The notes beneath the pieces were generated by a model that saw nothing but the letters and a program-made list of their open reading frames with translations, was not told the DNA's origin and did not search any database. A stretch of 64,000 nucleotides of DNA from Aptenodytes patagonicus (Eukaryota; Chordata; Aves; Sphenisciformes; Spheniscidae): the NCBI RefSeq assembly GCF_965638725.1, contig NC_134957.1, positions 15,896,101 to 15,960,100 on the forward strand, written 5' to 3'. This document shows positions 1 through 13,598 of the stretch, one piece after another (position 1 is the stretch's first letter; each line of letters starts with the position of its first letter). Made by a program: the position numbers and the translations under genes.

Positions 1-3000
1 GGAGGGAATACGGTCTAAAGTGATGAAGTGAACCTCATCTCTTTGGGCTAGGGTTAAACTGGTTTTCCTTCAACTCCCTTAGTGCCCTGAAACTTGAAGG
101 TGGACACAACACTGTGTTTAGTGACAGATCAGAGCACTTCCAGCAAATCCAAACTTTTGTCCCCAGTTTGCAAGGTCCTTGCAGCTCCCCAGTAACGCTC
201 CATAGTGCCATCCGACATGACAGTCGTTTCCTGATCGTTACAGCAGTTATATCCTCGCTAGACCATGTAACTGTAACTGAAAGAGGAAGTTCCTCCCATT
301 CTTTCAGAAAAAATGAAGAGCTGCCCGCCCTCCAGCTCTGTATTTTAGGAGATTTCATAGTTCTTTCAGGTTTGCAAAGTTTGGTGCGAATGGTCACGTG
401 TGGCTCGCCTGGGCAGCGACTCGCCATCGGCTGCTATCTGGGCAAGTGGGGTTCCTCCAGCCCCTTCTTGAAAGTGGACAGGGCTTCCCCACACGCGCCT
501 CTGCTGGTGGCTGAAGCCCTTTGGGGAGGAATGGCTGTATTCTTGACAAATCACTGGATTCGGTGACGGCTGTGATAAGTTAATACAGAAAAAGAGTTTT
601 ACCTTCACTTTCCAACACTGGGAAAGTGTTCTTGGGCTTGAAAACTTTTAGGGGAAGTAGTGTAATTCTTGCGGGTAAACTGAAATGTCATAACTAAAAG
701 GCAACAACAGGTTTTTTCATCCTAAACTAGGTACATACAGTTTAAGTGCTCTGACCTTTCAAGAATGTGTTTGCTCAACTCCAGACATAGTGTCTGTATT
801 AAAAAATGGAAGGGTAATTTACTGTTGATGTTCAAAAGTATGCAGTGAGTTTTCCTGTAATATCATTGTTTCTTAGTAAAGGCCAAGTCTTGCAACCCAC
901 GGTTTTCAGCTAAGGAGCCCTTAGTAGGATGAGGACCATACCCCAGGATGTCAGCCTCGCATCCTGGGTGGAGGGGAAGCCTCATTTAAAAATTAAGTTC
1001 TGTAAGAAGGGGCTCAGAAAAAACAAAGTACTTGCATTTTTTTTTCTTTTCTCCTTAACTTGATGCTCATGTTACATGATGCGAACACTTTGAATGAATA
1101 ACTGTGATATTCTTGATTGAACACATGCTATGCTTAAAAGGAAAAAATAACTCTGACCAAAAAAAAAAAAGAAGAAACACTGCAGATGTGTATTGTAGAC
1201 CTAGTGCACAGTACGTGCTGCTGCCTGGCCGCTGCCTCCTGTGCATCTCAGCCTTGCTCTGGTGCTGCCGGAGAGCCACGGGACACCCTCCTAGCCCTGA
1301 TGCTGTTTCCCCAGTTCTCACACCTCCTAGCCGTACGGCCATACCTGTGATAGGGTAGAGGAAGCTAATGAACACAGTTTGTTTGGAAAGTCCCATTATC
1401 ATTTAAAGAATTTTAATAACAGAGTGTTTGATAGCATGTAGTAATGGGAGAGCAGATAAGTGTAAATGGGGAAATGAGGAGCCCATTTGTGAAGCACTCG
1501 CAAGGTCTAAGGTTTTCTAAGGGTTTTCAGGTTATCTTGTCCCCTTGAAATCAAATTGGAGCCAAGTGTCTAGGCTCATCTGCAAACCTCAGCTAAGGCA
1601 CTTAATGAAAAAAATAGTTCCTTTACATAATTCCCTTCCCTTCACCATTAACAGGATATATGGGATTCCATCAGTACTTCCTCTGTAAATCAAGATATCG
1701 GAGGCTGTTGTCTCCACATGCAGCTCCAGCTTGGTGTGGCAAGCATTTCAGATTTGAAGCTTCAAAGGTCAATCATCTGATTAATACTGCCATTCCCATG
1801 ATGAGTTTTTTCTCTTTGTGGTAAACCTGTAGTTTTGAAACGCCTCATACAGATGAGACTAAAAACGTTTCCTATGCACTCAGACTTGACCCAGCTGCTA
1901 TAGTTGCATGTTGCAACTGGTGGTGCTGCAGCCATTTTCAAAAGTTCCTCTAAGGAATGAAGGAGCAAGCTTGGGGCTATGCCCCAGCCATCCAGGAGGC
2001 TTCCGCGAGAGTCCCACTACAGTCAGCAGTAAGTTTCAAGCTCTTTTTTTCACCCTCCAGTACATCTCCTTCCTAGAGTTTTACAAAGAGACCAGGACCA
2101 CGTAAAGTATTCCCGAACCGAGCAGCATGCTTCATTCTCTGTATTCAAAACTACCTCCTCTGTTATGACAGATAACTGCAGTCTGGCTACAAAATCTGTA
2201 ACAGGGATTGGTAACCCTCCAGGATGATACTTGGCACTCAAGAGCTAACACATGTTTTTGTTACATGAGCATGAGTCTAATAAAATGGCTCACTGGTTTA
2301 ATATGCCTCTTTGTAAAAACAAGACGCAGTTGGATTTAGAAATTGTGATGATTTGGCAAGTTCAATTATTAACTTCTCTTGCAGGGTTAAGCTTTGACCA
2401 GAAATTTGCCGTAAACCCATGGGCACATCCTGCTAAGAAACAACATGCAGAAATCCTTCACTGTCCTCCTTGATTTATCTACACAGTGCAAACTCGGAGC
2501 GTAGAGCTGTATTTTCCCTGGAGGAAGTCACGGCAACCTCCATCCCCACTCCAGAGCAGAATGCTCTAATGTTTTAATGTTTTAGTACTTTGATATAGTT
2601 CTGCTCTGCTCAAGACACTGCATCTTGGGAAACTTTGACAGATCCTGAACTGGCCTGTTGTATAGTCTGCTTTCACCATGTTTTGGGAGAAAAATGGAAT
2701 GTGATGAAGAGCCCGAGCTATGTTAGCTATGCAGTGTCCTGTGGGATTGTTTGTGAACACAGCAGCTAAAGATAGAAGTGCACCATAGAGATGCTAAAAA
2801 TACTGTCCAACTCTACGGTGGTTGTTTAGCATTTGGAGTGCTATAGTTGGCCTTACACAGACAAAGGGAAGATGCAGTTTTGCAATTTGAATATGCAAAT
2901 GAAATCCTGATCTTGCAAATGTGCAATCATATGCTCGAATCTAAAAAGACCGCTTGTATTCCTGAAGTTAAGCATTTGCAAGATTAAGAGTTTAATCAGT

Positions 3001-3599
3001 CAAATATGGTGTCATTAGAAGATAGTGACATTGCATGGCAATGTGGAGACCTTACTTCAAAAACAACAAAAAAAATCACGTTGTGTGATTAAGATCAGAT
3101 TTTTACATTCCACATGTTGATACTTGGAACCGTGTTGTCTGATAAATCATGTCTTATTAACGCAGTAGGTTGCAAACAGTTTCTTCTTTACATTTATATG
3201 CATGATTTAGTAAACAGTATTTTAATATCAGTGGGAACACATGCTATGCTTCATAGCTTTCAACTGTGTGACCTTTAAAGGCAGAACAAAGGCTTAGAAA
3301 TTAGAGTTTACATAAAACTGAGAAGTGTAGAAAGCTTGAAAGGCTGTGTAATTCACTTCTGAAGCAAGAACACCATTTTCTCTAACATTGTTTGCACAAG
3401 TCAGCATTTATGTTGTCAATTTGCAGTGATGAATGTGTGATTAACATTGCTTCTAGGACAGAGGGGAACTGGTATCTATAGCAAGTCGAGAGGTTCTCTG
3501 GTTAAAACCCGAGTAACTTAAGCATTGCGTTTTCTGCTGGAGAGAATTTCTCCAAATCCTGTGTGTTTTTAATTCACCCCTTTAGTTAATAATAATGAA

Positions 3600-3672
3600 A
3601 GAGCACAGAATGAAATCCCATCCCTGCTGAAGTCAGTGTCCCAAAATACTTATTTCATTGAGGCCAGGATTT
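3600..3672. repeat. Old amniote interspersed repeat copy
   Basis: The sequence runs from a GAATGAAATCCC start through TGCTGAAGTCAGTG and TTTCATTGAGG to CCAGGATTTCA. I recall this pattern (TTGAAGTCAATGG paired with TTGACTTCAATGG, then GGCCAGGATTTCA) as a very common degenerate repeat in turtle, crocodile and bird DNA. The family name is not assigned. It is identified from memory of the pattern only. Confidence 0.5.
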
Positions 3673-6600
3673 CAACGGCTTTATACAGGATGAGGGCTTA
3701 AGCGGTGGGGCGATGGTCTGTGTTTGGTTTGGGGTTTTTAGTACCACTATTTTGCAGAATCCCTTTAAAGGTCCCTGAAGTAACAGATGCTGTTCAAAGA
3801 GTGTGTGTTGTAGGAGCCAGAGCTGCATGCTGGTCTGGTCATCTCGCTGGTCCAGGAGGAAGGAAGCCTACAAATAACGTTGCCAGTGAACTGTGTTCCT
3901 ATTCCAGTTAATGCACACGGAGAATAGTGGAGTTGCTGTGTGGGTAAAGATGAAAGTGGTAGGATAAAATGAAGTGGTCAGAAACAAATTAAATATTCCC
4001 TACCAGACTCTTCTGCTTTACAAAACATTGCTGCTTCTGGATGTGTAAAGACCTCTCCCTACACCCAGGTTCAGTGAGAGACTCACTAGGTTCGTGATCT
4101 TTTTACTCTGTGAGGCTTGTTTTTATGGTTCTGTATTAATCAATATCCTGTTTATTGTTTCATTTTTTGAAAGGCGGAGGAACATCCAGGAGGCTAACAA
4201 AGGCCCTGGATGAATGAGTAGGAGAGGAGCCGTTCAGGACGTTTCCTTTCCTTGCCCGTTTGTTCCATCCTTCTTAGAGTTGTGCTCCAGTTTCTGATAC
4301 CACTTAGGAGAAACTTTAAGTGTTTTGTCCCCCGCCAAGCCTCGAGAAGAGCTCTGGATGCAGTAATGCGTTGCTTTCCAATGCAGAAAGTAAGCAGAAG
4401 GCCACTCAGCAGTCAGACGTAAGGCTGCACAGCCTTAGAGTTCAGGTGCAGCCACGCAGGTGAGGGTTGCACCTATTATTCTTTGGGGGAGTAAGTGTGA
4501 GTACTTCAGCTGTTGAAACGAAAGTGGCTTTTTTTCAGACTGAAATCCCATTGTTTCTTATTGTTCTGAGAATTTGAGAGCTTTTTGGCCCCAGGTTTGA
4601 CCTAACTGAAGGCTTTGCCTCCAGGCTGTTAATGCCCCAACCATACCTTTTGACAAAATGGAACCTGTAGTTTGATAAAACCGCAGAAGTCTTCCGGGAT
4701 TTTAAAAATAGTGCAATATGTAGCAGAAAAGAAGTGTCAGACGGGGTTTTATCTGGTTGTCCAGTAAATGGTAAACCTACCTCATACTTTAGGAACGTAA
4801 ACAGCCTGTTTCTTATACTTAGCTCCTGTTAACTTGTGGTCATTGCCCAGCTGTGCCAGTGTTAGGGGCTGAAAAAGAAGAGAGAAAAGTATCTTTCAAA
4901 TCCCAGTGGACCCAAGTAGCAAAAACATCACTTTTTGCTCAGTGGAGACGATCTGCAATTCTCCAGCCTAGCTATTGCCATGAGAATTAATGTAGTCTAC
5001 AAAATTACTGCAAAGTGTTCCATAGGACTTTGAAATTAATGGACTATAAAAAAAGATATAAAACAATACTGCTGGTATTAAAACTGAGGTAAGATGAGGT
5101 AATACTGATGGAAAGGCGTTGAGTCTAAGATTGATCTTGATTCACAGCCAGTTATGAAAGAAATGCTCTTGTACTACAGCTTAAAAACCGAGAAGCAGAG
5201 AACTTGTTCTGTCTTCAGCTGTCTAGTTAATAACACTTGTCATTAAATGGAATGTGGAAGTTACAGCCAAACAATATGCGTGACGTGATTGCTGTAAATC
5301 TTCAGATGACTAATTAGGAGGCATCTGTACAGAGATCTCCTGCTAGCAGTACAACACAGGAGCAAGCAGTAGTCCTGTTCCTCCAGATCCATGTGTCAAC
5401 AGCAATTTTTCTCCTGGAAAAATTTCCATTTTAACAGTGCCGTTAATACTGAAAACAGCTAAGGAAAGACAAGATGGGAAGGCTCTGAACATTTGTTTTG
5501 ATAGATAGGGCAGATCTCTGTTGGTGCCTTTTAAATGAGATTGGTAATTCTGTCTGACCTGAAAAGGAGCAAAGCTACTGGTTCAGGGTTTTTTTTCTTT
5601 TTTTCTTTTCTTTACAGTGAATGTTGCTTGGTCTCTTGCATGTGGCTGGCTTGTGTGGGATGGCAAAATAGGTATATTCTTGCCTTTGTTTTTTTTCTCC
5701 TTGGAACTGATCCTACACTGATACCTTCACACGGACATCAGTGATGTTGCCTGTAATTTTACACAAGGGTAACCAGAAAAACCTTGTTCACAAACTTGCT
5801 GCTGTGTAGCCTGTAAGGTGTTCCAGTTCAAAGCAGGATGTACATCAGAGAGATTTCTGTCATTATGAGCATAACTGCATTCACACAAATTGGTATGAGA
5901 AAATCATAATTGTAGTATTTCCTTCCCTTTAATTTTTGGTTAAGATTTAGGGAAAAAAGCTAATACCTTAAGCTCTTGGTAGTCCAGGTTGAATTTCCTG
6001 TTAGTTTCTGTGGTTTAAGCTTATTGTAAGATCACATCTTTCCGGTTTTGTAGAGTCATGATGTTTTGGATTTTTGTGCTTACCAGCAGAATGATGCAGT
6101 TCTGAGTATTTGCAGCCAGGATTACTTCCTATGCTGCATGGCGACTTGGGGAAGAAGGCCGCGTAGATGAAAGGAAGTGCCAGGTCGGCAGTCACTATTT
6201 AAAAGTTCACATATATTCAGCAGTCAAACAAGAGACCTCGTGTACTGCAGCAACCTAACAGGGAAGGGGAATTGATCGTAGCTCTGGAGCGACAGTGCAA
6301 GCAAGCAAAACCTCTTGTCATGGGCTCTGGAGACGTACATGAGGTGTGTCTGTCAGCCCAGATCCAGGTGATGCATACAGGCATGGGAGCAACTGCCCTG
6401 TTAGTTCCCATATTTTTGCACTCACAACAGGGAGCGTTGCCACCTTTATTAAGGGAAAGCACACACCTTGTTTCCTCTTTCTCTTTTAACACAGCTTGAG
6501 GTTCCTGGTGTACTGAGGGAATAACTGGAGAAGATCACAATGAGTGGTGACAGTAATGGGGCAAAGGATCACAGCACGCTCCCATTAAGTCAACGGATGT

Positions 6601-9600
6601 TTGCTGTACTGATGGAAGATCAAATTCTACAAATGTAGCAGTGGTGTTTAGGAGGCGTTTTACGTGTGCATAGCCTAAGTAGCTACTTCCAATCTATGTT
6701 AATATGCTTGTTTTAAAGGTGGCGGATTTCATATTGCCACTGTAAATTAAAAATCGGGAGAATCTGTAGTTCCAGGTAAAAATAATCCACATAATACATA
6801 CAAGCTAGCTAATAACCGATGTCCTTTCATGGTTAAAATGACTGCTTACATCCCCGGTTCCTCTTCCTACATCCTCCCTTCCAGTTGCCGATTTCCATGA
6901 ACGTGATGAATAGAAGGAAATCCACCCCGTGAAATCCACCCAACGGACCCCAAAGCAGACTTTACTCTGGTACTCCTTAGCTGAGGAGTTGGGGTATTGC
7001 TATTTTTAAGCATGGCGAAACACATCTCTGGTAGCTTGGAATCGCAATGTGATCTCTTTCCTGACAATGTGAAATGACAACTTTATGTCCATCCATGCTG
7101 AAATCGCTTGAAATCAGAAGGGTCAAACAGCCTAAAGCAGTAGGAAGAATGTGATTTTAGCTTATGTTTAATCTTAGTATGGAGAAAGTGAATGGTAGTT
7201 TTAATTGCTTGAGCCTCCTTGAGTTCTCCTTGTAGCCCGAGATGTGACTTTGATAAAGCATGGTTTATGTTCCTCGTAGTCATGGACTGCTTTGGCTACT
7301 CACTGGTCAGCAGGAGGCATTTTTTCTTGGATTCATATATATAATGTGAGTTTCTGTTACCAAGCTGCAGCCAGCATGCACGAATGGAAACTCGCAGATG
7401 TGCTAAATGCACTTAATGCAGTGCCAGGTTCTGCTGTAGTTAAATGGGTTCTGTCCCCATGAGCATTTGGGTTTTGTTGCTCATGTGCAAGCCAGCCTGC
7501 TACTGAAAGCAGCACGTCTGATAGTTCAAGCAGGGCTGCAAGTAACTGCTGCTATTTAAAAGGTAATATTACATCAGATCCACATTCCAGCCTTCAAACA
7601 CACAGTCAAATTCTCACCTCTTTTTCATGAACTGTCCTCAAAGATTAGTAAGACATTAAAATCTATCTAGAGTGAGGATAAATGAGCAATAGAGAGCACA
7701 AACCTTTCCAAATTGTGTATTTAAGGCACAGGAGAAAAATTAGTGAAGTTTTCTTGTTTTATATGGAAAATTGCCAGTTTCATTTTCTCATTACATGACT
7801 GTTTTTGTCAGAACAGATAGAAACATTTTGGGCTGATGGGCAGATAGCTCTCGCTGAAGCTTGTTGAAGCCACAGAGACTGAAGTCTTGATCGCTGAATG
7901 CTGCAAACAGTTTGCCTCTGGCAAATACATACTTCCAGTTTTGGCAGTGTCTAGTGTTTGAAAGAGACACAGAGTGATAGATTCTCTGGTCAGCTCAGCT
8001 GAGCAAACCTTAGACTCAGGTTTTATACTTTGCAGAGGGAAAAACCAGTTTGCAATATACCTTGAAAAAATACTGGAAAAAAGACTTCTCATCTCGGGCT
8101 GCTGCGTTGCTCAGCCCTTCCACCAAGACTTCAACGTGCTCTCTCTGTCAAAATAATTCAGATATGCCAGATCTTAGCAGCGTGTTGGTGATCTGGATTC
8201 CCCAGGTTTCTGAGGCACCAGTGTCTTACTCTGAAAGGCTTTGTGCAAAGCTGCCACAACACTAGCAAATCTCAGTATCTGTGGTGAGACTGAATTTTTC
8301 CCCACCTGCCCTGTCTCCTTTTACCATCATTTCTCTCTTTTCTTCAGTCAAACAAACAGAAAAGCCGCCACCTGGGATTTCCCAAGAGTTACAAGGGTCT
8401 TGAGATTCCCAGTGAAAGAAGGTTATCTGACTCCCGTTCTGGATATCCCAGTCATGGATCCATAGATTTCATGCTATTAAATCAAAAGAGTCTCCAGCAG
8501 TGATGGTGCATGCTGGAGACAGGGGGAGGTGGACTACCCACCAAAGAAGAACGCAGAGCAGACTCTACAGACATCGGTTCAAAATGGCAGTGTCCCATCA
8601 GGCTTGGTTCTCGCTTGAAGAAGCTGCGTAGGTGTGGGAATCGCTGCTGTAGGTTGGATCTCTCAATGGCAGTGAGTGGGGTGGGGTGGTTGCAGATCAA
8701 TAATCAGCACCCTGCGGTTGCTGTAGATCAAGGCTTGAATCTCTGACAGGCTGCAGAAGCCAGGAAGAGGCACAGAAATACCTCGCCTAACGTTTTTCCT
8801 CGCTCTCAATTCTGCATTACGTTGACCTAAATAGGAAACTCTGGTTAGATTTGGCTTCTTTCTGGTGGAAGGGGGATCGTTGCAAGGCTGGAGAAACGAG
8901 GCTCTCCCGAGCGGGCCGCGCTGGCTCTTGCCTCCCAGATACCGTGCAGGCGAAGGAGCGAGTGACGGGTGGAGAATTAACAGGCGCTGGCAGCAGGGCC
9001 ATGGGGCAGCCTGGCTCACGTGGAGAGCTGGAGTGGCAGCTGAGGACAGCTGATGTATTAAAGAAAGGAGGAAGGCCGACTGACAGCGAGGCAGGGAGCC
9101 AGTCCAGAGATGCCCGTTCGGTTGATGATTAAAATCCAGTGGAACCACCACCATGTATATTTATTACCAATTTGATCTCTCTGCTTCAGTTTTTGCCGCT
9201 TCCAGCCTTCTTTTCTTCCTTCGTTGAGAAATAGTAAGTTATGCAAGGCCAGCACCACTTCCTGAGTTTGGAGAGTGCCTGATGCCAAAAGTCACCCGAG
9301 CGGGCAACTTCAGAGAGCTCAGTCTAGGAGAGGGTGCAGCCAAGGACTAGTTTTGCTTGCCGGGTCTGCCTTTTCTTCCTTGCACAAGAGAAGCCTGCGG
9401 AGTGCTCTGCCCACACGTAGGGAATCGGTTCTGTGCGAAGAGGTAGCGTGTGACAAATTAGATGTTTGTAACCACAGCTGTATAGCTTCCTTGGATGGAG
9501 CAGGGTAAACAGTTATTATTTATTCTTGTTATACTGCCATTGCAAGCTAGCAGCGCTACTCGTTTGTAACTTGGGTCTTTCCCAGAAAGACAGCCTGTTG

Positions 9601-10589
9601 GTTTTGAGAGGATAGTAGTGCTGGGATCATGGCACTCTCACTTCCAAAAGCAAATCTGAGATAGCGGGGACCTCATAATCGGATATTCCCAGGTATTCCC
9701 AAACAGAAGTTAGCTAATGTGCATGCTAATGCATTTTAATGGATTTTGACAAGGTCACAAGAGCCCATTTGTTGCTTGTCTGCTTTGTCCTTGCTTGCAC
9801 ATATGGATGAAGCTTTCCCATACTTAGCCATATACAACCTCCAGTCAGCTTAAGTGTGTGTGTGTTTACATTTTAAAATATTTCTATTCACTTGGCAGGT
9901 ATTCAGTTTGAAACAGAGCTGCCCAATATACTAATCAGCAGGGAAAGGGGAAGAACATATTTTGGTGCTCTTCTTCCTTCTGTTGATTTTGTCAAATAGC
10001 GTAAGCCCTCTTGAAGAAGGGGAGAAAGTTGGAATAGATCAGCTCCTTCCTGGGGAATGCAGGGCCAGACGAAGGAAACGGGCAGTAAAAATGTTTTTAG
10101 TAAGGGAAGAGTCTAGAAAAGGATAGATAGGTTTTAAAGAGAGGGTCTTGAGACGTCTGAGAGTACTGGATGAATGATCTGCAACAAGCAGCTTCTTGAA
10201 TGAGTTAGGTCAGGAGCTCCTGGTCCTAAAAGTCGTAGTGCCTCGGTGATGATCTCCTGCCACCGTTGTTCTTAGCATGTCTGAGCCAGCCAGCGTCCCC
10301 GTAATATGAAACTGCATTACTGTCCCCTGCACTGGTCAGGGCTGCCACAGTGGCACGTTCACGGAGAGCAGTCGCTGGGAGCTGGGGAGAAAAATGCTGG
10401 CTCCTCACAGGCAGCACCAGCACAGAGCGTGCTGCGTGGGAGTAACAACCACGTGTGTTTCAGTGGGGAGTACTGAAGCAAACCTCTCAGCTAGCCTGTC
10501 CAGCCCAAGAATGCATTTCTGTATGTAGTTGATACTTCATACTTAAGTGCCTGGTGAAATACTTTTTTCCATTTGTGATGTACGTGAAG

Positions 10590-10645
10590 CAGAAGGCTGG
10601 TGATACCCAAACCTCCCTTCTAACCAAAATTATTCTATGATTTCT
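10590..10645 (+). mobile_element. CR1-like LINE 3' tail, degraded
   Basis: The segment has CTCCCTTCTAACC followed by AAAATTATTCTATGATTTCT. Avian CR1 LINEs typically end in CCCTTCCAACC(C/T)AAA, an ATTCTATG motif and short ATTCTATG-type repeats, so this looks like a short truncated CR1 3' end in plus orientation. Only about 55 bases are convincing, and no open reading frame accompanies it. Confidence 0.5.
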
Positions 10646-13598
10646 TTAGTTGCTTTAAGGATGGTATCTTTCTCTCTCAAATTTGGGGCTGTAGTCAAAT
10701 CTATCTTAAGCGAAAGCAATGCTACTAAATTGTGTGGAGTTATACCTGCCTGCACTGGGGGAAATTGGTCTTCTGGATTTTATGGTCCTCATGCAAATAC
10801 TCACCTGGGAAATAGGAGTCTTGCTTTTCAAGAGAACATAACACCAAACTAATTTCACTGCCTCTCTTGCAGCCAGGCTTCTCACGAGGGCTAAGCAACA
10901 GCATCCTATTTAAAAATCCTGTCCCAGTTTTGGAATGCCCATGCCATCTGAAAGCTATGGCCTTATTTTATCTGTTTATATCTAGTAATAGTCTTGGGGA
11001 AATGGAGTTTTGTTTTCCCATCACATTTACTCCCCAGTGCAACAGTTAAAAAATTATTTTTCAATGCGTTTAGAAAGCCCATATTTTTCCCCAGTAACTC
11101 AGAGCATAGGAATGTCCTATGGCAAAAGAAGCGCTGGCAAGGACATGCATGCCAGCATGTCAGCTGGCCAAGTATGGGAGATCCCCCACCACTTCCTGCC
11201 TGAAGTTCCCAGGGTGCAACTTGGGAACACACTCTGTTTATTTTGGACGTGTGAAGCCCCTGTAAAGATTCTCTATACATGTCTGGGTTTAAATATATGT
11301 AGTTATGCTCTACCGACATGTTTCAGCGTACACAGGGCAACATCTGTTGAAACATGCAACTCTGGCTTAGTTTTAGCAAAGAAAATGAAGGAAAACAATT
11401 TCATCCATCATTAGACCAACACTTGGGAGAAGATTTAGGCCTTGTCCCATTTCCTAAAGCTAAGCAAATTTTGGCCTCATCAGCCCGGAGGAATAATCAA
11501 ATCGCCGATGCTTCAGCTGTCTCTGGCTGTGATATAAAGGCAGTCTCTCGCAGAGCAACGATTCAAACCACGCGTAGCACTGCTGACCGAAAAGGGCTGT
11601 CAGGTAACCGGTGAATGGTGCACTGAAAGCAACTCTCCCCGTTTGGCGTCGGTTCACACTTGCCAGTGGTTTTTGAGTGCAACCCATGTTAAAGCAGTGC
11701 AACTGGAGGTCACAGGAGAGAAGCACTGATTGCTCTAGTAAGGGATAACTCTTAGAGGGTAGGGGGCAAATATCCATGCAAAGAGGTCTCTTTGCCACAG
11801 TGCCTTTCAGAACTGCTGTGTCTGTTGATGGAAGGTAGGTGAACTCCTCCAAGAACCTGATCAGGAGCTCTCCGTAGTATGCAGACCTGCTTTTCCATCT
11901 GCCATGATGATCATGTACAGTTAACTTGCATCCTCTCACTCTCCTCCAAATGTCTGTGTAAGCTGGGTACTAGCATGGCAATGTCCGATACTAATCCTAA
12001 ACTGCATCTATAGCCTAAGCAACTGTAGGCACAAATCTGCAATCTTCTCTCTGCCCACCAATTTAGAAATAAGTGACGAGAGAGCACTCGTGTGAGTCCA
12101 GCTGAGTGAGCCACCGGGCAGTTATCCCATGTTCCCAGGTCAGAACATTGGATGTTTGTGGTCGATTGCCTGAACATAGGCTGAATTTAGGGGTGGACAT
12201 CAGCCGTTTGCACAGTGACCTTCACGTGCACGCCGCAGAAGGAGCCGCACAAGGTGTGCCCGCCTTGCGCCCTGCAGCCTCCACGCACCCTACCATGATG
12301 GTCCTGTGCCACCGTTGTCTGAGAGCACCAAAGCTGCTGGCTGTTGCATAGTGACTCTTAGGCAAAACTGTGATGTGCTTAATAATTAGTGTAAAATTTA
12401 GAAGTTAGTCATACCCACCACAGCCCTAGAGTGGATCTGGTTACACTGGGGTGAGGTGGTGGAGCTTTTCTGGTGATAGGAGCTGTTATTAGATGTGAAT
12501 TTTTTTCATGGTACTAGATGACTGGCAGCATTTGCAATTGTAGGCCAGGGCTGGGAGAGGCTTTACTGTGAGCCGGCTTAGAGGAACAGTGACTGTCTAT
12601 GGTTTTCCCGTTGCTGATTAGATACTTTTCTAAATGCTCCCTCCCTCTATTGATAAACAAGGATGTAATGCTTATTTCCCTTAACTTAAAGCAGCAATAT
12701 TAACGTCTGATTAATCCTGTGACATACAGGTCATGCTTGTTAAAATTGAAAGCCACGGATGATTATATTTGGAAGAGATTGCCATATCACGCTGAATTAG
12801 TATTAGAAGCGTTGTTTTCAGTTTCACTTTCTTTATATGTTTAAGGCAGGTTTTTTTCCCTAAGATTTGTGGATTTACAGCTCTACCATTTCTTGTAGAT
12901 CAAGATATTTATATAATTGTATTTTGAAAACAGCTCCATTTTTATGAATGAGTTGCAATTCTTCAAAAGGACAAAGCCCATACTGCCTTAGCCTTATTTA
13001 CTGGTTTCTGAAATCTAAAACATCTGTGATTAGGAAGCTTGAAAGTCTGTTTAGATAGATAGTTGAGAATTTGTTTTGTTTTGGTTTGTTTAGAAAGTAT
13101 GCCAGTTATTTCAGATGTTCTGCCTATAAAGAATGTAAAACAATTTAGTTGTCTCAGGTCTGAATTTAATCCGAGTCACTGGCAGAAGGTCACTAAATTC
13201 AGTCCAGGGTTTCATTCAGATCTGCCATTGTTTAGACCTAAAAAATGTTACCGTAAAAATGTCGGCATGTTTGTTATTCAGGGACTATAATGTCTTAATT
13301 GAAATGGTACCAGAAACTATTTTAAAAACTTCTATTACAGTTCACGACAGTATTTTATAGCTTTAACATCTGTTTTAAGGCCAACATGTGAGATTTAGCC
13401 TTTGTCTGACTATAACTCTTTTGATTTCAGTGAAGTTGCAGCCACCTAAATCCTGATTGAATTTGTCTCACGACTGGTTTTTTAATTGTATGATTTAATT
13501 TTGTTTATCTCCAACCCAGTGTTACAGTATGGAGCTGCAGAGCATGTTAGAATAAGGTCAGTAACGGATCCTTTCTTCTTCCTTTTTTATTTTCCCAG

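Larger units (their letters stand above)
1..13598 (+). other. MAMLD1: MAMLD1 upstream intron (3' part)
   Basis: This stretch lies directly before the acceptor of the large MAMLD1 exon, so it is the 3' part of an upstream intron. I looked for the short N-terminal coding exon expected from human MAMLD1 and did not find it, so it should lie outside the window. Open frames up to about 160 codons occur on both strands (for example 114-566 plus, 8663-9154 minus, 11460-11939 minus), but none resembles a protein I know and several overlap each other. I recognise only an old quasi-palindromic repeat at 3600-3672 and a CR1-like tail near 10.6 kb. The rest is unique-looking intronic DNA. Confidence 0.8.

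Noticed and set aside
114..566. 150-codon plus-strand frame at the window start
   Set aside because: It has no ATG start, overlaps a 130-codon minus-strand frame, and matches no known family. It is likely chance in intronic DNA.
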